Part shown: piece by piece, positions 1-7,944 of the stretch | Position numbering within the stretch: position 1 is the first letter of the stretch | Layout of the letters: each line of letters begins with the position of its first letter | Source: Cohnella rhizosphaerae | Lineage (GTDB): Bacteria > Bacillota > Bacilli > Paenibacillales > Paenibacillaceae | Length of the DNA: 64,000 bases | Assembly (NCBI RefSeq): GCF_029525575.1 | Contig: NZ_JAPDIA010000008.1 | Span: 1,116,001-1,180,000, forward strand | Direction: 5' to 3' | Made by a program: the position numbers and the translations under genes | Notes under the pieces: model-generated | Told to the model about the DNA's origin: nothing | The model's database searches: none | Seen by the model: the letters and a program-made list of their open reading frames with translations, nothing else

Positions 1-29
1 TAAGCGCATTCCGGCAAAGTGATTTGCCA

Positions 30-974
30 TCAACTAACGCCCCCCTCTCCACTTGCATTATACCGAACGTCGTAGTCAGGGACAAATATTTCTCTGAACT
101 GTCCGGCCCATGGCTCCAGCATTGGAGGCAACAGCTCGTAAAGCTCGTTCGCTTTGTCTTTATAAAGCGCCTGCACGACCTTGCAATATTCGATGCAGCC
201 CGAATCCCGCGCGTACTGCACGAATTCGCGCTGTCTCTCGGCGAACTGCTCGCGCGACAGCGTACCCGCATAATATTCGTTCAGCGCCGGGAATTCTGCA
301 TGGCTGTCTTCGAGCATGAAAAGGACGGGCAGCGTACGCTTTTTATGCAAAAGATCGTTCTTGAAGTCAAGCCTCAGTACGTCTCTTGCGTCATTCTCGA
401 TCTGGGACACGATGCCCCCGCATACCGCCAGCTGGTTCAGCGTCTCCTGCACATTGGAGTCGACCCCGTCGACAAGCGCAGATCCCATATAGACGGCCAG
501 CTGCAATAGAGTGCCGGATTTATCGGCAACCATGTGAAAATAATCTTCTTCTGACAGCACCTTATCGGTGATGTCCGCCTGCTGTCCTTGAATCGACCTA
601 GCCAGCAGACTGCCGACGGCGCTGCCGATCCCTGACTGGCCGCATTGGCCGAGGATCGCCGCGAACATCGCCAGCACCGCGTTGAGCGTAACCGCCGGCT
701 CGCATGTCATCCAAGGCCTGTTCGGGCTATCCCGATCCTGCAGGTCGTCCACGATGTCCAGCAGCAGGATGATCAGCTCCGTCAGCGCTGCGTGCCGCTC
801 CAAGTCTGGCGACCGTCCACCCAGCATCCGATGCGTACAGCGGGTCATTTCTGCCCAGGACGTCTTTTCGGAGGCCTTCTCCGCAATAAAGCTCCGCAGC
901 GTCGCGTTCAGCGTAGGCTCCAGCGCGTATTCGTCAACCATGCGGTGAAGCTCCAACAGAATGCTCTCGTCCAT
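30..974 (-). CDS. comQ: ComQ-like isoprenyl transferase (pheromone-modifying)
   Basis: A 314-residue protein of the trans-isoprenyl diphosphate synthase fold. The first Asp-rich motif is at about residues 73-80 (DIVDDLQD) and the second region reads NDARDVLRLDFKND, both needed for Mg-diphosphate binding. Known ComQ proteins attach a farnesyl or geranyl group to a Trp near the C-terminus of the ComX precursor. I start at the ATG at 974 because GAGAGGGAG lies just upstream; the frame stays open further 5' but without a ribosome site. It lies 13 bp downstream of the comA-like gene, so it is probably the last gene of a comP-comA-comQ operon, an order different from the Bacillus subtilis comQ-comX-comP-comA. 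An ordinary polyprenyl synthase is the alternative; the ComP/ComA neighbours argue against it. Confidence 0.82.
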   Translation of the reverse strand: MDESILLELHRMVDEYALEPTLNATLRSFIAEKASEKTSWAEMTRCTHRMLGGRSPDLERHAALTELIILLLDIVDDLQDRDSPNRPWMTCEPAVTLNAVLAMFAAILGQCGQSGIGSAVGSLLARSIQGQQADITDKVLSEEDYFHMVADKSGTLLQLAVYMGSALVDGVDSNVQETLNQLAVCGGIVSQIENDARDVLRLDFKNDLLHKKRTLPVLFMLEDSHAEFPALNEYYAGTLSREQFAERQREFVQYARDSGCIEYCKVVQALYKDKANELYELLPPMLEPWAGQFREIFVPDYDVRYNASGEGGVS

Positions 975-987
975 GTCCGTCTCCCTC

Positions 988-1623
988 TCAGCCCTGATAT
1001 TGCGGGCTCTGCACGAATCTCTCAATCGCCTGCGCACGCGTCTGAACGCCCAGCTTCTCGTAGATGCGCCGCAAATAATTGTCGACCGAACGTTTGCTGA
1101 TATACATTTGCTCGGCGATCTTCTCGTACGTATCGCCCTTGATGATCAGCGTCATCAACAGCACCTCTTCGTCCGTCAACAGCTGGTTGACGGCGTCTTT
1201 GCCCGTTACGTTCTTGAGCTGCGGCAGCATGCTCTGCGGCAGGACGATGTGATCGTCCAGCACGCAAGCGACGATATGCTTCATCGTCGACTCGGTGACG
1301 CCTTTGGAGATGATGCCTCCGATGAGGCCGGACAACAGAAAAGGCAGCAAATCCGATACATCGACGCCCGTGAAAATAATGATTTTGAGGTTGGGATGCG
1401 CCGCCTTTAATTGCTCCGCGACCTGCGTGCCGCTCAGATCGGGCAACTGATAATCCAACAGCACCAGATCGGGACGCACGGCAGCGGCTAGCTGAAGGGC
1501 ATCCTCACCGCTCTTTGCAAACCCAGCTGTCTCGATTCTGTCCATCTGGCTAACAAGCTGCAGCGTCGCCTGCGCCATCAGCGGATGGTCGTCCACGACG
1601 ATCGTTTTATATTTTCGCTTCAT
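988..1623 (-). CDS. comA: ComA-like response regulator, NarL/LuxR family
   Basis: A 211-residue regulator: receiver domain (residues 5-125) with the acidic pair DD at 11-12 and the phospho-acceptor Asp57 in LVLLDYQLPDLSG, then a LuxR-type helix-turn-helix near the C-terminus (TYEKIAEQMYISKRSVDNYL). It overlaps the 3' end of the comP-like kinase by ATGA, so the two are translationally coupled and almost certainly partners. In B. subtilis ComA~P drives competence and surfactin genes; what it controls here cannot be told from the window. The frame is intact. DegU-type regulators have the same architecture, so the ComA assignment rests on linkage to comP and comQ. Confidence 0.83.
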   Translation of the reverse strand: MKRKYKTIVVDDHPLMAQATLQLVSQMDRIETAGFAKSGEDALQLAAAVRPDLVLLDYQLPDLSGTQVAEQLKAAHPNLKIIIFTGVDVSDLLPFLLSGLIGGIISKGVTESTMKHIVACVLDDHIVLPQSMLPQLKNVTGKDAVNQLLTDEEVLLMTLIIKGDTYEKIAEQMYISKRSVDNYLRRIYEKLGVQTRAQAIERFVQSPQYQG

Positions 1624-3947
1624 GCCGTCATCCCTTCTTTAAGCGGGATTGCGGCGCTGAACGACATGCCGCTGCCTTGGCCGGACTTGATCTCGAATAC
1701 GCCGCGCATCGATAAAATTCTGCTCTTCAACTGCTCCAAACCGATATGCGAGCCTCCGATCTCGCGTACGGCGTCCTTTCCGGACATGAAGCCCATTCCG
1801 TCGTCGCGGTACTGAACAATCAGTTTGCCGCTGGAAGCGCTAAGGCTAAAATTCACTTTGGTTGCGTTCGAATGCTTCTTGGCATTATTGATCAGTTCCT
1901 GGAAGACGCGGAAGAGATGACGCTTCATCTCGATATCGCAGGATTCGATCATGTCGATCCCCCCCGTACCTGAACTCAATTTCAAAAGGAAGAGTGGTTT
2001 GCTCGAGCTCGATCAGCTTATCGATCGTTCGAACCAATCCCAGCTCCTGAAGCAAATACGGATGCAGCTCGAAGCAGCTCTGGCGCAAATTCATATTGAT
2101 AATGTCGATATAATCCAGCAAGCTCTTCGCCTGCTCCGAATCCTGCCAATCATCCGCATACTTATCAAGCAATGCAGCCAGCTTTCTTTTTAAAAAGAAC
2201 AAATCCTGCATCGTCGTATCGTGAAGATCGGTTGCGATCCGAAATCTTTCTTTTTCTTGAAGTTCGAACATGAGTTTGCGAAACCAAGCGATGTCGTTTG
2301 CGGTTTCCTCGCTAGGGACTTGCGATGCCAAATGCTCAAGGCGTTCAGACATTTTACGAATTAAATATAAGTTTTCCAAACTTACAGATAAATACGAAAT
2401 AATTAAATTGAGCCATTGAAGTTCTTCATTACCGAGTTGCGTGTTGGTTTTCTTTTGAGTTAAAACAAGGTAGCTTGCATAATCTTGATTTCGAGTCAAC
2501 TCAAACAATAATAAGTCTGAGTCATATTGAGAATTTGATGATACTTGAATTTCAATCTGACTATGGTCGATCTCACCTACACTAATGATTTCTGTAGAAT
2601 TGTTATGTTTAAATATAACGGCTCCTCCGGACACGTTTAGACTCTCAAGAATGTCTACAAGAATCATTTCTTTCAGCTCTTTAAAGCTGGATATAAAACT
2701 CAACTTCTTTGCGATTTTTTTTTAATGAATTTTGCAAAAAATGTCTTCTCGGAAAAATAACGCGCTCCCAACGAGAGGATAAATATTCTAATGAGAATAG
2801 AGTTCCTGATAAAATTACTAACGTAAAAATAAAAGTCAAAAGCAAGGTATCAAACTTCAGGTTTGTAGGAAATAGCACAAATATAATGCTGACCATTAAA
2901 AGACTTGGGACAACTGACACAGTAGTGGTTAGAATTAATCTCCGCACTACAAGGTCAATATCATAGATTTTTTTTGGCTAATAAAAGATATGTAAATGAT
3001 ATTGGAAATAAAAGAATAAACCAGGTCGTGTAAACGGTATGGACCCAAACTTCACCCAAAATTATTTTTGAAAAAAAAAGAAAGAAATACAATTGGAAAT
3101 ACTGATATGGAAAAAAATACTCCAACGGATTTAAGGAGAGTAGATACATATGGATTACTATTTTTATTTGTTCTGTAAATGTAAAATAAAAAAACAATAT
3201 CAAATAATACGCCTAATGAAAAAAATACCAACTCGAAAATAGCCTGAACATCATGCAATTTATAATTAAACTTTAGATCAAATAAGTACAAAATTTCAAT
3301 TAATGATGTACCTAAGATTATTCTATAAATCCAACTAAAAAAACCGTGTACTTAAACGAATCTTACTCTTTTCATGCAAGAAAACAAAAATAAAATGCAG
3401 CAAAACAACCGGTATCAACTTCATGCAAATACCGATTGTAAATTTCCCCAGAAAATCCCCTCTTATAGAAGCTCCTAAACTAAAAAAAAGTTAAAGATAT
3501 ACTTATAAATACGAACGATAAATAACGAGCTGACAAGGACTTCCTCACATTAGAAATCAAGAGAAACGATAACAAGAAACTGAACAAACCTTCGATCAAT
3601 GAAGCTGTATCAGCTTTCGTAAGTTTAGGATAATTCTCAAAATTGATCGTTTGAATTTTATTATCCTGAAATATTTCTATAAATTTCGCTTTATTAATTG
3701 TTCTCCATTTTTGCACGGAACGATTTGATAAAACTTCCTTTCCATCAATGCTTAAAATCTCAGTGCCAACTTTTAAACTTGTTTTAAAAGCCTGACTTTT
3801 TGGATCAATTCCAGTTACGTACCACTTACCGTTGCTATATGCAACTTCAATATCAATATATGGATATTTCTCTATCACACTAATAAACCAAATTAAGACT
3901 GCCAATAAAACTAAATAGAGAATCGGATACATTTTTTTATTCGACAT
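1620..3947 (-). CDS. comP: ComP-like sensor histidine kinase (six frame breaks)
   Basis: Once repaired this is a kinase of about 775 residues, the size of B. subtilis ComP. Order: N-terminal membrane helix, extracytoplasmic PDZ-like segment (VTGIDPKSQAF, then GTEILSIDGKEV), several membrane helices, a LLAKKIYDIDLVVRR linker, a HisKA_3 region with phospho-acceptor His in DLHDTTMQDL, and a HATPase domain (QELINNAKKHSNA). ATG at 3947 follows GGGGAG. Frame breaks lie at homopolymers 1959-1965 (C7), 2715-2723 (T9), 2968-2975 (T8), 3071-3079 (A9), 3337-3343 (A7) and 3482-3489 (A8). Five are cured by one base less; the T9 needs one more or two fewer. The sensor part (about 2300-3950) is conspicuously AT-rich while the kinase end is GC-rich. 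The gene would sense the candidate ComX encoded divergently at 4018. Confidence 0.8.
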
Positions 3948-4017
3948 TATTCTCCCCACTCGTCGTTTTTATGGTATATTTTTACTTAGGTTTATACTAC
4001 TAAAGGAGGTAATACTT

Positions 4018-4215
4018 ATGCTTTTGACCTATTCCGCAATTGAAATTAAGAAGGAAATTAAATCCTTTAAATCATTACAAAAGGATTTACAAGAGAATGA
4101 AATTCGAAATGCACCCACTAAACATTGTTCGACTTTGAATGGCAAAGAAGTTTCAGCGCTAAATAAAGTGGTCTTTAAATCTGATGGTGTAACTACGGCG
4201 GGTTATTGGAATTAA
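4018..4215 (+). CDS. comX: Candidate ComX-type pheromone precursor (65 aa, C-terminal GYWN)
   Basis: A 65-residue intact frame with a very strong ribosome site (AAAGGAGGT, 8 bp before ATG) and its own terminator 26 bp after the stop. It is divergent from comP across a 70-bp gap. ComX precursors are 50-75 residues, poorly conserved, and carry a near-terminal Trp that ComQ prenylates; here Trp64 is the penultimate residue in GVTTAGYWN, the only Trp in the protein. There is no signal peptide, as in known ComX. Composition is AT-rich like the comP sensor region. What I see: size, position, Trp, translation signals. What I infer: function. It could be another small peptide, but adjacency to comP and presence of comQ make ComX the best reading. 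Confidence 0.66.
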   Translation: MLLTYSAIEIKKEIKSFKSLQKDLQENEIRNAPTKHCSTLNGKEVSALNKVVFKSDGVTTAGYWN

Positions 4216-4241
4216 CCTGAATTTTTATGTCTACGAACCAC

Positions 4242-4278
4242 CCCTTTTTTCTCTACAAAGAGAAGAAAGGGTTTTTTT
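4242..4278 (+). terminator. Rho-independent terminator of the comX candidate
   Basis: A 13-bp stem, 4242-4254 (CCCTTTTTTCTCT) with 4259-4271 (AGAGAAGAAAGGG), one U-G pair, loop ACAA, followed by seven T. It closes the small divergent transcript, so comX is probably monocistronic. The following stretch to 4475 is AT-rich with no gene seen. Confidence 0.9.
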
Positions 4279-4475
4279 AATGTTACTTAAATTATAAACA
4301 TGCGTCTTTAGATTTTTATTGATATAGATGCATTGTTTATTGCATCTTCACGCACTCACATTGCACTGACAACACCAATAAATTACAGGTAAACTTTAAC
4401 ATATAAGCGCGATCCATTCAAAAGATTTCTATTCCTTTCAAACTAAAAGTAAACGAGGTTTAGCAGGTGATCACG

Positions 4476-4832
4476 ATGAAAGTGCTTAAGGAAAGCGACG
4501 ATGCGCGGTACGTCTCCCTCGCGGTTCAGACGGTACTGCAGGAGCAAATGGTCAGGGCAAGGCTTAACCGCCATGAAATATTGAATATCGCCGAAGAAGT
4601 ACAGCTGGAGACGCTGCGATTCAAGGAAGCAGCCGAGCTCGTGAAGACCCCATCCGGCAAGGTGATTCCTCAAATGAGATTCATTTTGGCGCATCTGCAG
4701 GACGAACATCTGGCAAGCAGCTATTTCGAGGCGAGATCGCTTGGTTTGGATGCAGAGTTCGTTCAAATGCTTCGTTGCGAGATCATACGGAGAGATATTA
4801 AAGATCTGGTTTGCGAGGATTTAGAGCATTAA
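4476..4832 (+). CDS. Protein with C-terminal Sda-like domain (sporulation kinase inhibitor type)
   Basis: A 118-residue protein. The last about 45 residues (LQDEHLASSYFEARSLGLD, then EFVQMLRCEIIRRDI) match the pattern of Sda, the 46-residue helical hairpin that blocks the sporulation kinase KinA in B. subtilis (LSDELLIESYF, then DFIELIENEIKRRSL). The first 70 residues are charged and helical (LQEQMVRARLNRHEILNIAEEV) and I do not recognise them. I chose ATG 4476 because AGGTGATC, a match to the 16S anti-SD, precedes it; GTG 4467 in the same frame is possible. Sda is normally a stand-alone peptide, so this looks like an extended or fused version. Function in sporulation checkpoint control is inference. 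Confidence 0.62.
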   Translation: MKVLKESDDARYVSLAVQTVLQEQMVRARLNRHEILNIAEEVQLETLRFKEAAELVKTPSGKVIPQMRFILAHLQDEHLASSYFEARSLGLDAEFVQMLRCEIIRRDIKDLVCEDLEH

Positions 4833-4890
4833 TTTATCGAATTCAATATGTTTGTGTCATTAATTGTCGAAATGCGTCTCTCGCTCTTTT

Positions 4891-4910
4891 AACTGCTTTT
4901 AGAAGCAGTT
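4891..4910. terminator. Short hairpin after the Sda-like gene
   Basis: AACTGCTT and AAGCAGTT form a perfect 8-bp stem with a TTAG loop, 58 bp after the stop codon. The following ATTGAAAATTG is only moderately T-rich, so this is a weak terminator candidate. It lies immediately before the dif-like site at 4920. Confidence 0.45.
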
Positions 4911-4919
4911 ATTGAAAAT

Positions 4920-4947
4920 TGTTTACATAATATTTATTACGACGCCT
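4920..4947 (+). other. dif-like Xer recombination site A
   Basis: A 28-bp site of 11-6-11 architecture: left arm TGTTTACATAA, centre TATTTA, right arm TTACGACGCCT. Its complement reads AGGCGTCGTAA, TAAATA, TTATGTAAACA. The TTATGTAAAC half is the XerD-binding arm of the B. subtilis dif site (TTATGTAAACT). It lies 82 bp upstream of xerS, and a second site in the same orientation is at 9429-9456 with 21 of 24 core bases identical. Whether this is the chromosomal dif or an attachment site of an integrated segment cannot be decided here. Confidence 0.6.
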
Positions 4948-4985
4948 TATATAAAGAGCTCGAAGCGCACTTCCATCCATGCGTC

Positions 4986-4994
4986 TGGTATAAT
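4986..4994 (+). promoter_or_regulatory. Extended -10 promoter upstream of xerS
   Basis: TGGTATAAT is a consensus -10 with the TGn extension, 35 bp before the xerS start codon. I see no good -35 at the usual distance, which extended -10 promoters can tolerate. Confidence 0.5.
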
Positions 4995-5029
4995 AACCCT
5001 AAATAAAATCCGCATGGAGCGCGAAACCT

Positions 5030-6120
5030 ATGAATCTGCAAAAAATAAAAGACCGCGAGCAGTTGGATCAGCGCGTGCCCGGCATGCCCTGGTACGTCGA
5101 GAAGTTTATTAACTACAAGCTGCCGGACCTCTCCCCTTCTTCCCTGTTGGAGTACGTGAGAGATTACGAGGCGTTTTTTTAGCTGGTTGATGCGCGAAGG
5201 ATTGACGACGGCGGAAAAGATATCGGACATTCCGATCGAAGCGTTGGAGAAGCTGAAAATGGACGAGATCGACAGCTTCCGAATGGAGCTGTCCACCCGG
5301 CGCGAGCACGCCAATTCGCGTACGACGATCTCGCGCAAGCTCTCCTCCCTTCGCTCGCTGTTCCACTATCTCAGCCAGATCGCGGAGGACGACGACTTCT
5401 ATCCGTTGCTCAAGCGCAATGTGATGGCCAAGGTGTCGATCAAGCGCACGCACAAGCCGAAGGATACGGCGGCCAAGCTGGAAGGCAAGCTACTTCAGGA
5501 GGAGGAAATTTCGGAATTTATCGCGTATATCAACGAACATTATGCAACGGACGTCGCGGACAACAAGCAGGCTCTTTATGCGCACGAGCTTAACCATACG
5601 CGAGACGCCAGTATCGTAAGCCTCATTTTGAATTCGGGCTTGCGCGTATCGGAGCTCGTGAACTTGAACCTCGAAGATTTGGATCTTAAAAAAGAAGCTT
5701 GTGTACGTCTATCGCAAGGGGAGCAACGACGACACCTTCAAGACGCCGGTTTTTTTCCGACAAGATGCGCTTGCCAACCTGGAGTCCTACCTGCAACAGC
5801 GCGAGCTCCGCTATCGTGCGCCTAAACGCGAAAAAGCCCTCTTTCTTGCGCTGGCGAACGGCAAGAAAGAAGGCTCGCGCATGACCAAGCGCGCGGTGCA
5901 GGAAATGGTCATCAAATACGCGAAGCGGTTCGGCAAGCCTTATCTGTCGGTTCACAAGCTCCGCCATTCATTCGCGACCGACTATTACCTGTCCAACGAT
6001 CTGTACAAGACGCAGGAGCAGCTTGGCCACGCGTCGCCCGAGACGACGCAGATTTACGCGCATCTGACGGACAAAACGATGGAGGAAGCGATCGACAAGC
6101 GCCGTACACCGGATGCTTAA
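5030..6120 (+). CDS. xerS: Tyrosine recombinase XerS (two frame breaks)
   Basis: When repaired, 362 residues, the length of XerS-type single recombinases. The N-terminus has the XerS block MPWYVEKFINYKL and the SAM-like core-binding domain; the catalytic domain carries Arg in NSGLRVSELVNL, His-x-x-Arg in HKLRHSFAT, and His/Tyr in LGHASPETTQIYAHL. XerS resolves chromosome dimers at a dif-type site as a homo-tetramer. Breaks: T7 at 5174-5180 (six T restores EAFFSWL) and A6 at 5688-5693 (five A restores DLKKKLVYVYRKG). ATG 5030 chosen for homology of the N-terminus, though the ribosome site (GGAGCGCG) is weak. A dif-like site lies 82 bp upstream, recalling streptococcal xerS, which sits next to its target. 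Confidence 0.85.
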
Positions 6121-6133
6121 TCGAAGGCGCGGC

Positions 6134-6164
6134 AAAAGGGACGATACGGAATCGTCCCTTTTTT
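6134..6164 (+). terminator. Terminator of xerS
   Basis: A perfect 12-bp stem (AAAAGGGACGAT, 6134-6145, with ATCGTCCCTTTT, 6151-6162), loop ACGGA, six-T tract. It sits just after the stop codon and before the 51-bp array. Confidence 0.92.
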
Positions 6165-6170
6165 AATCGA

Positions 6171-6552
6171 TCACAAAGTTACGCGACAGCATCGCTAACC
6201 GCAAAGGTATTGTAGGTAAAGGCAAAAAGTTACTCTACAAGCCCACGGAACGGTTTTCAAGGTGCTCTAAGCGCAAAAAGTTACTCTACAGCCTCACGAA
6301 ACGGTCCAAAAGATGCTGTAAGCGCAAAAAGTTACGCTACAGCCTCACGAAACGGTCCAAAAGGTGCTATAAGCGCAAAAAGTTACTCTACAGCCTCACG
6401 AAACGGTCCAAAAGGTGCTATAAGCGCAAAAAGTTACTCTACAGCCTCACGAAACGGTCCAAAAGGTGCTATAAGCGCAAAAAGTTACTCTACAGCCTCA
6501 CGAAACGGTCCAAAAGGTGCTGTAAGCGCGAAAAGTTACTCTACAGCCTCGC
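6171..6552 (+). repeat. Tandem array 1 of a 51-bp repeat (about 7 units plus a degenerate one)
   Basis: Units begin at 6222, 6273, 6324, 6375, 6426, 6477 and 6528 with an exact 51-bp period; the last is partial and 6171-6221 is a decayed first unit. The core is AAAAAGTTACTCTACAGCC, then TCACGAAACGGTCCAAAAGG, then TGCTATAAGC. Units at 6375 and 6426 are identical; edge units diverge most. Each unit has a short dyad, TACAGC near the start and GCTGTA or GCTATA near the end. No reading frame runs through it. It fills the gap between the convergent xerS and the thiamine-binding gene. The same family occurs inverted at 21601-21998 and as one copy near 27835. Confidence 0.95.
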
Positions 6553-6599
6553 GGGCTGGCCCATTCGCGAATGCGAACAAATGGCCAACAAGCGGCTTA

Positions 6600-6917
6600 T
6601 TATTCCGACTGCTGCCGCAGCTTGTCCGCCACGGCCTCCATTTTTTGCGCCATCGTCCCGTGCTTGTCCCTGCGATCGTCGATCGTGATCGACGTCGATA
6701 CCCGCCGTGCCCCATGATTAAACGGCGTCTCGTGCATGCGTCTGACGACAGCCAGCACATCCTCGAGCTCTCCTTCGATAATCGTGCTCATCGGCGTCAT
6801 CTCGTGTTTGATTCGCTCCGGGGCCATGCGCAGGACACGCTCGACCTCTGCGACGTACGCGCTCACGCTCGTCGATCCGGTACCGATCGGCACGATCGTC
6901 ACTTGTGCGATTGCCAT
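6600..6917 (-). CDS. Thiamine-binding protein, MTH1187/YkoF (DUF77) family
   Basis: A 105-residue protein starting MAIAQVTIVPIGTG, with the family's ferredoxin-like fold pattern (TPMSTIIEGELEDVLAVV, then GARRVSTSITIDDR). Members bind thiamine or a related pyrimidine; a transport or salvage role is usual but unproven. The start at 6917 lies inside the end of the upstream kinase gene (stop 6899), a 19-bp overlap that indicates coupled translation. A longer frame (start 6956) has no better ribosome site. Confidence 0.72.
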   Translation of the reverse strand: MAIAQVTIVPIGTGSTSVSAYVAEVERVLRMAPERIKHEMTPMSTIIEGELEDVLAVVRRMHETPFNHGARRVSTSITIDDRRDKHGTMAQKMEAVADKLRQQSE

Positions 6918-7942
6918 CGTTTTCCGCTCGCTTTCTTTGTCATCGTCTCCTTGCACATCGACCGTACGGCAGCTTCATGCCGATCCAATAACGTCAGCCC
7001 GGCTGCTGTCTCCTTCGTCTGTTGGCGAAGGACGTCTGCGCTGTCCACTTCGCTCAAATAGCGCCCCAGAAAATGGACGAACACGTCCAGCCTCCGCAAT
7101 CGCATCAGCAAGGGCAACGCATCGATCTCTTCTTCGCTCAATGGCGCGATGCTGCCGAAGCCGCTTAAAAACGAAGCGGCAGCTTCAAGACTCCCCGCCT
7201 CGCCGATTAACCCTGCCAACGTAACCGCCGGCTCCATCGCCCTAAGTTCCATCGTGCAAAATTCAAAATCCAGTATCGCCGCGATCTGCGTGCGATCATG
7301 CATGCCGACCAGCAGATTGGAATCGTTAATATCGCCGTGCACGAGTTGATGCGGCAGGGTACGCACCGTCTTCAGCGCCGCCTGAAAGGCTCGCATCGCA
7401 TCGCTGATCAGACGAAGCTCGTCCTTCAGATCGAGAAAAGCAGCCTGCGGGGCCTCGCAAAAAGCCGCGATGACGTGTCCCGGACAGGACGGGTGCGTCC
7501 GCTCAAGTTCATAACACGGCAAATAGGCGGGAGCCGCAGCCGGTTGAAGCGTCCGCAGCGCCAGCGACAAGCGACCGACGGCTTCGCCGATCGACGCAGC
7601 GACGGCGGGCTCCGATCCGTCCGGCCTGACGCCCGCCGTATACGTAAACAACGCGGCATAACGCCCCGTCCCGTCCCCCAGCGCCGTAAAGGTCGCCCCG
7701 TCGGGCAGCGCGAGCGGCCGCGGTACGGCAAACGGCAAAGCCCTCTCGCTCAGCTTCAGCAGCACATCGTGTTCGAACGCGATCTTGTCGGCATCCTTGT
7801 GCGTCTCGTAGATGCGCAGCACGCGCTTGTCGCCGCGATCGTTTTCCGCGATTCGCGTCGTGTTGTTCCAGCCGCTCTCTCCCTCGGAGACCGTCCAGCG
7901 CGTAGCCGGATCGTAGCGGTACAATAAAGCGGCAAACGGCAT
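6899..7942 (-). CDS. Aminoglycoside phosphotransferase-fold kinase
   Basis: 347 residues of the APH/choline-kinase/homoserine kinase II fold. The catalytic loop is LVHGDINDSNLLV, and the Mg-binding motif is AAILDFEFC. The N-terminal lobe has a beta-sheet region (NTTRIAENDRGDKRVLRIY) with the ATP-binding Lys/Arg position. The substrate cannot be told; in Bacillota such genes include spectinomycin/methylthioribose/homoserine kinases and many orphans. GGAGGATAGGC before the ATG overlaps the stop codon region of the GH18 gene (2-bp gap), so it is second in a three-gene unit. Confidence 0.72.
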   Translation of the reverse strand: MPFAALLYRYDPATRWTVSEGESGWNNTTRIAENDRGDKRVLRIYETHKDADKIAFEHDVLLKLSERALPFAVPRPLALPDGATFTALGDGTGRYAALFTYTAGVRPDGSEPAVAASIGEAVGRLSLALRTLQPAAAPAYLPCYELERTHPSCPGHVIAAFCEAPQAAFLDLKDELRLISDAMRAFQAALKTVRTLPHQLVHGDINDSNLLVGMHDRTQIAAILDFEFCTMELRAMEPAVTLAGLIGEAGSLEAAASFLSGFGSIAPLSEEEIDALPLLMRLRRLDVFVHFLGRYLSEVDSADVLRQQTKETAAGLTLLDRHEAAVRSMCKETMTKKASGKRWQSHK

Positions 7943-7944
7943 GC

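Noticed and set aside
1620..3947. comP as a pseudogene or programmed-frameshift gene
   Set aside because: All six breaks are in homopolymers, and repaired protein matches ComP along its length; the same errors hit essential genes.
6171..6552. Array 1 as a CRISPR
   Set aside because: The whole 51-bp period is conserved with no variable spacers, and no cas gene is near.
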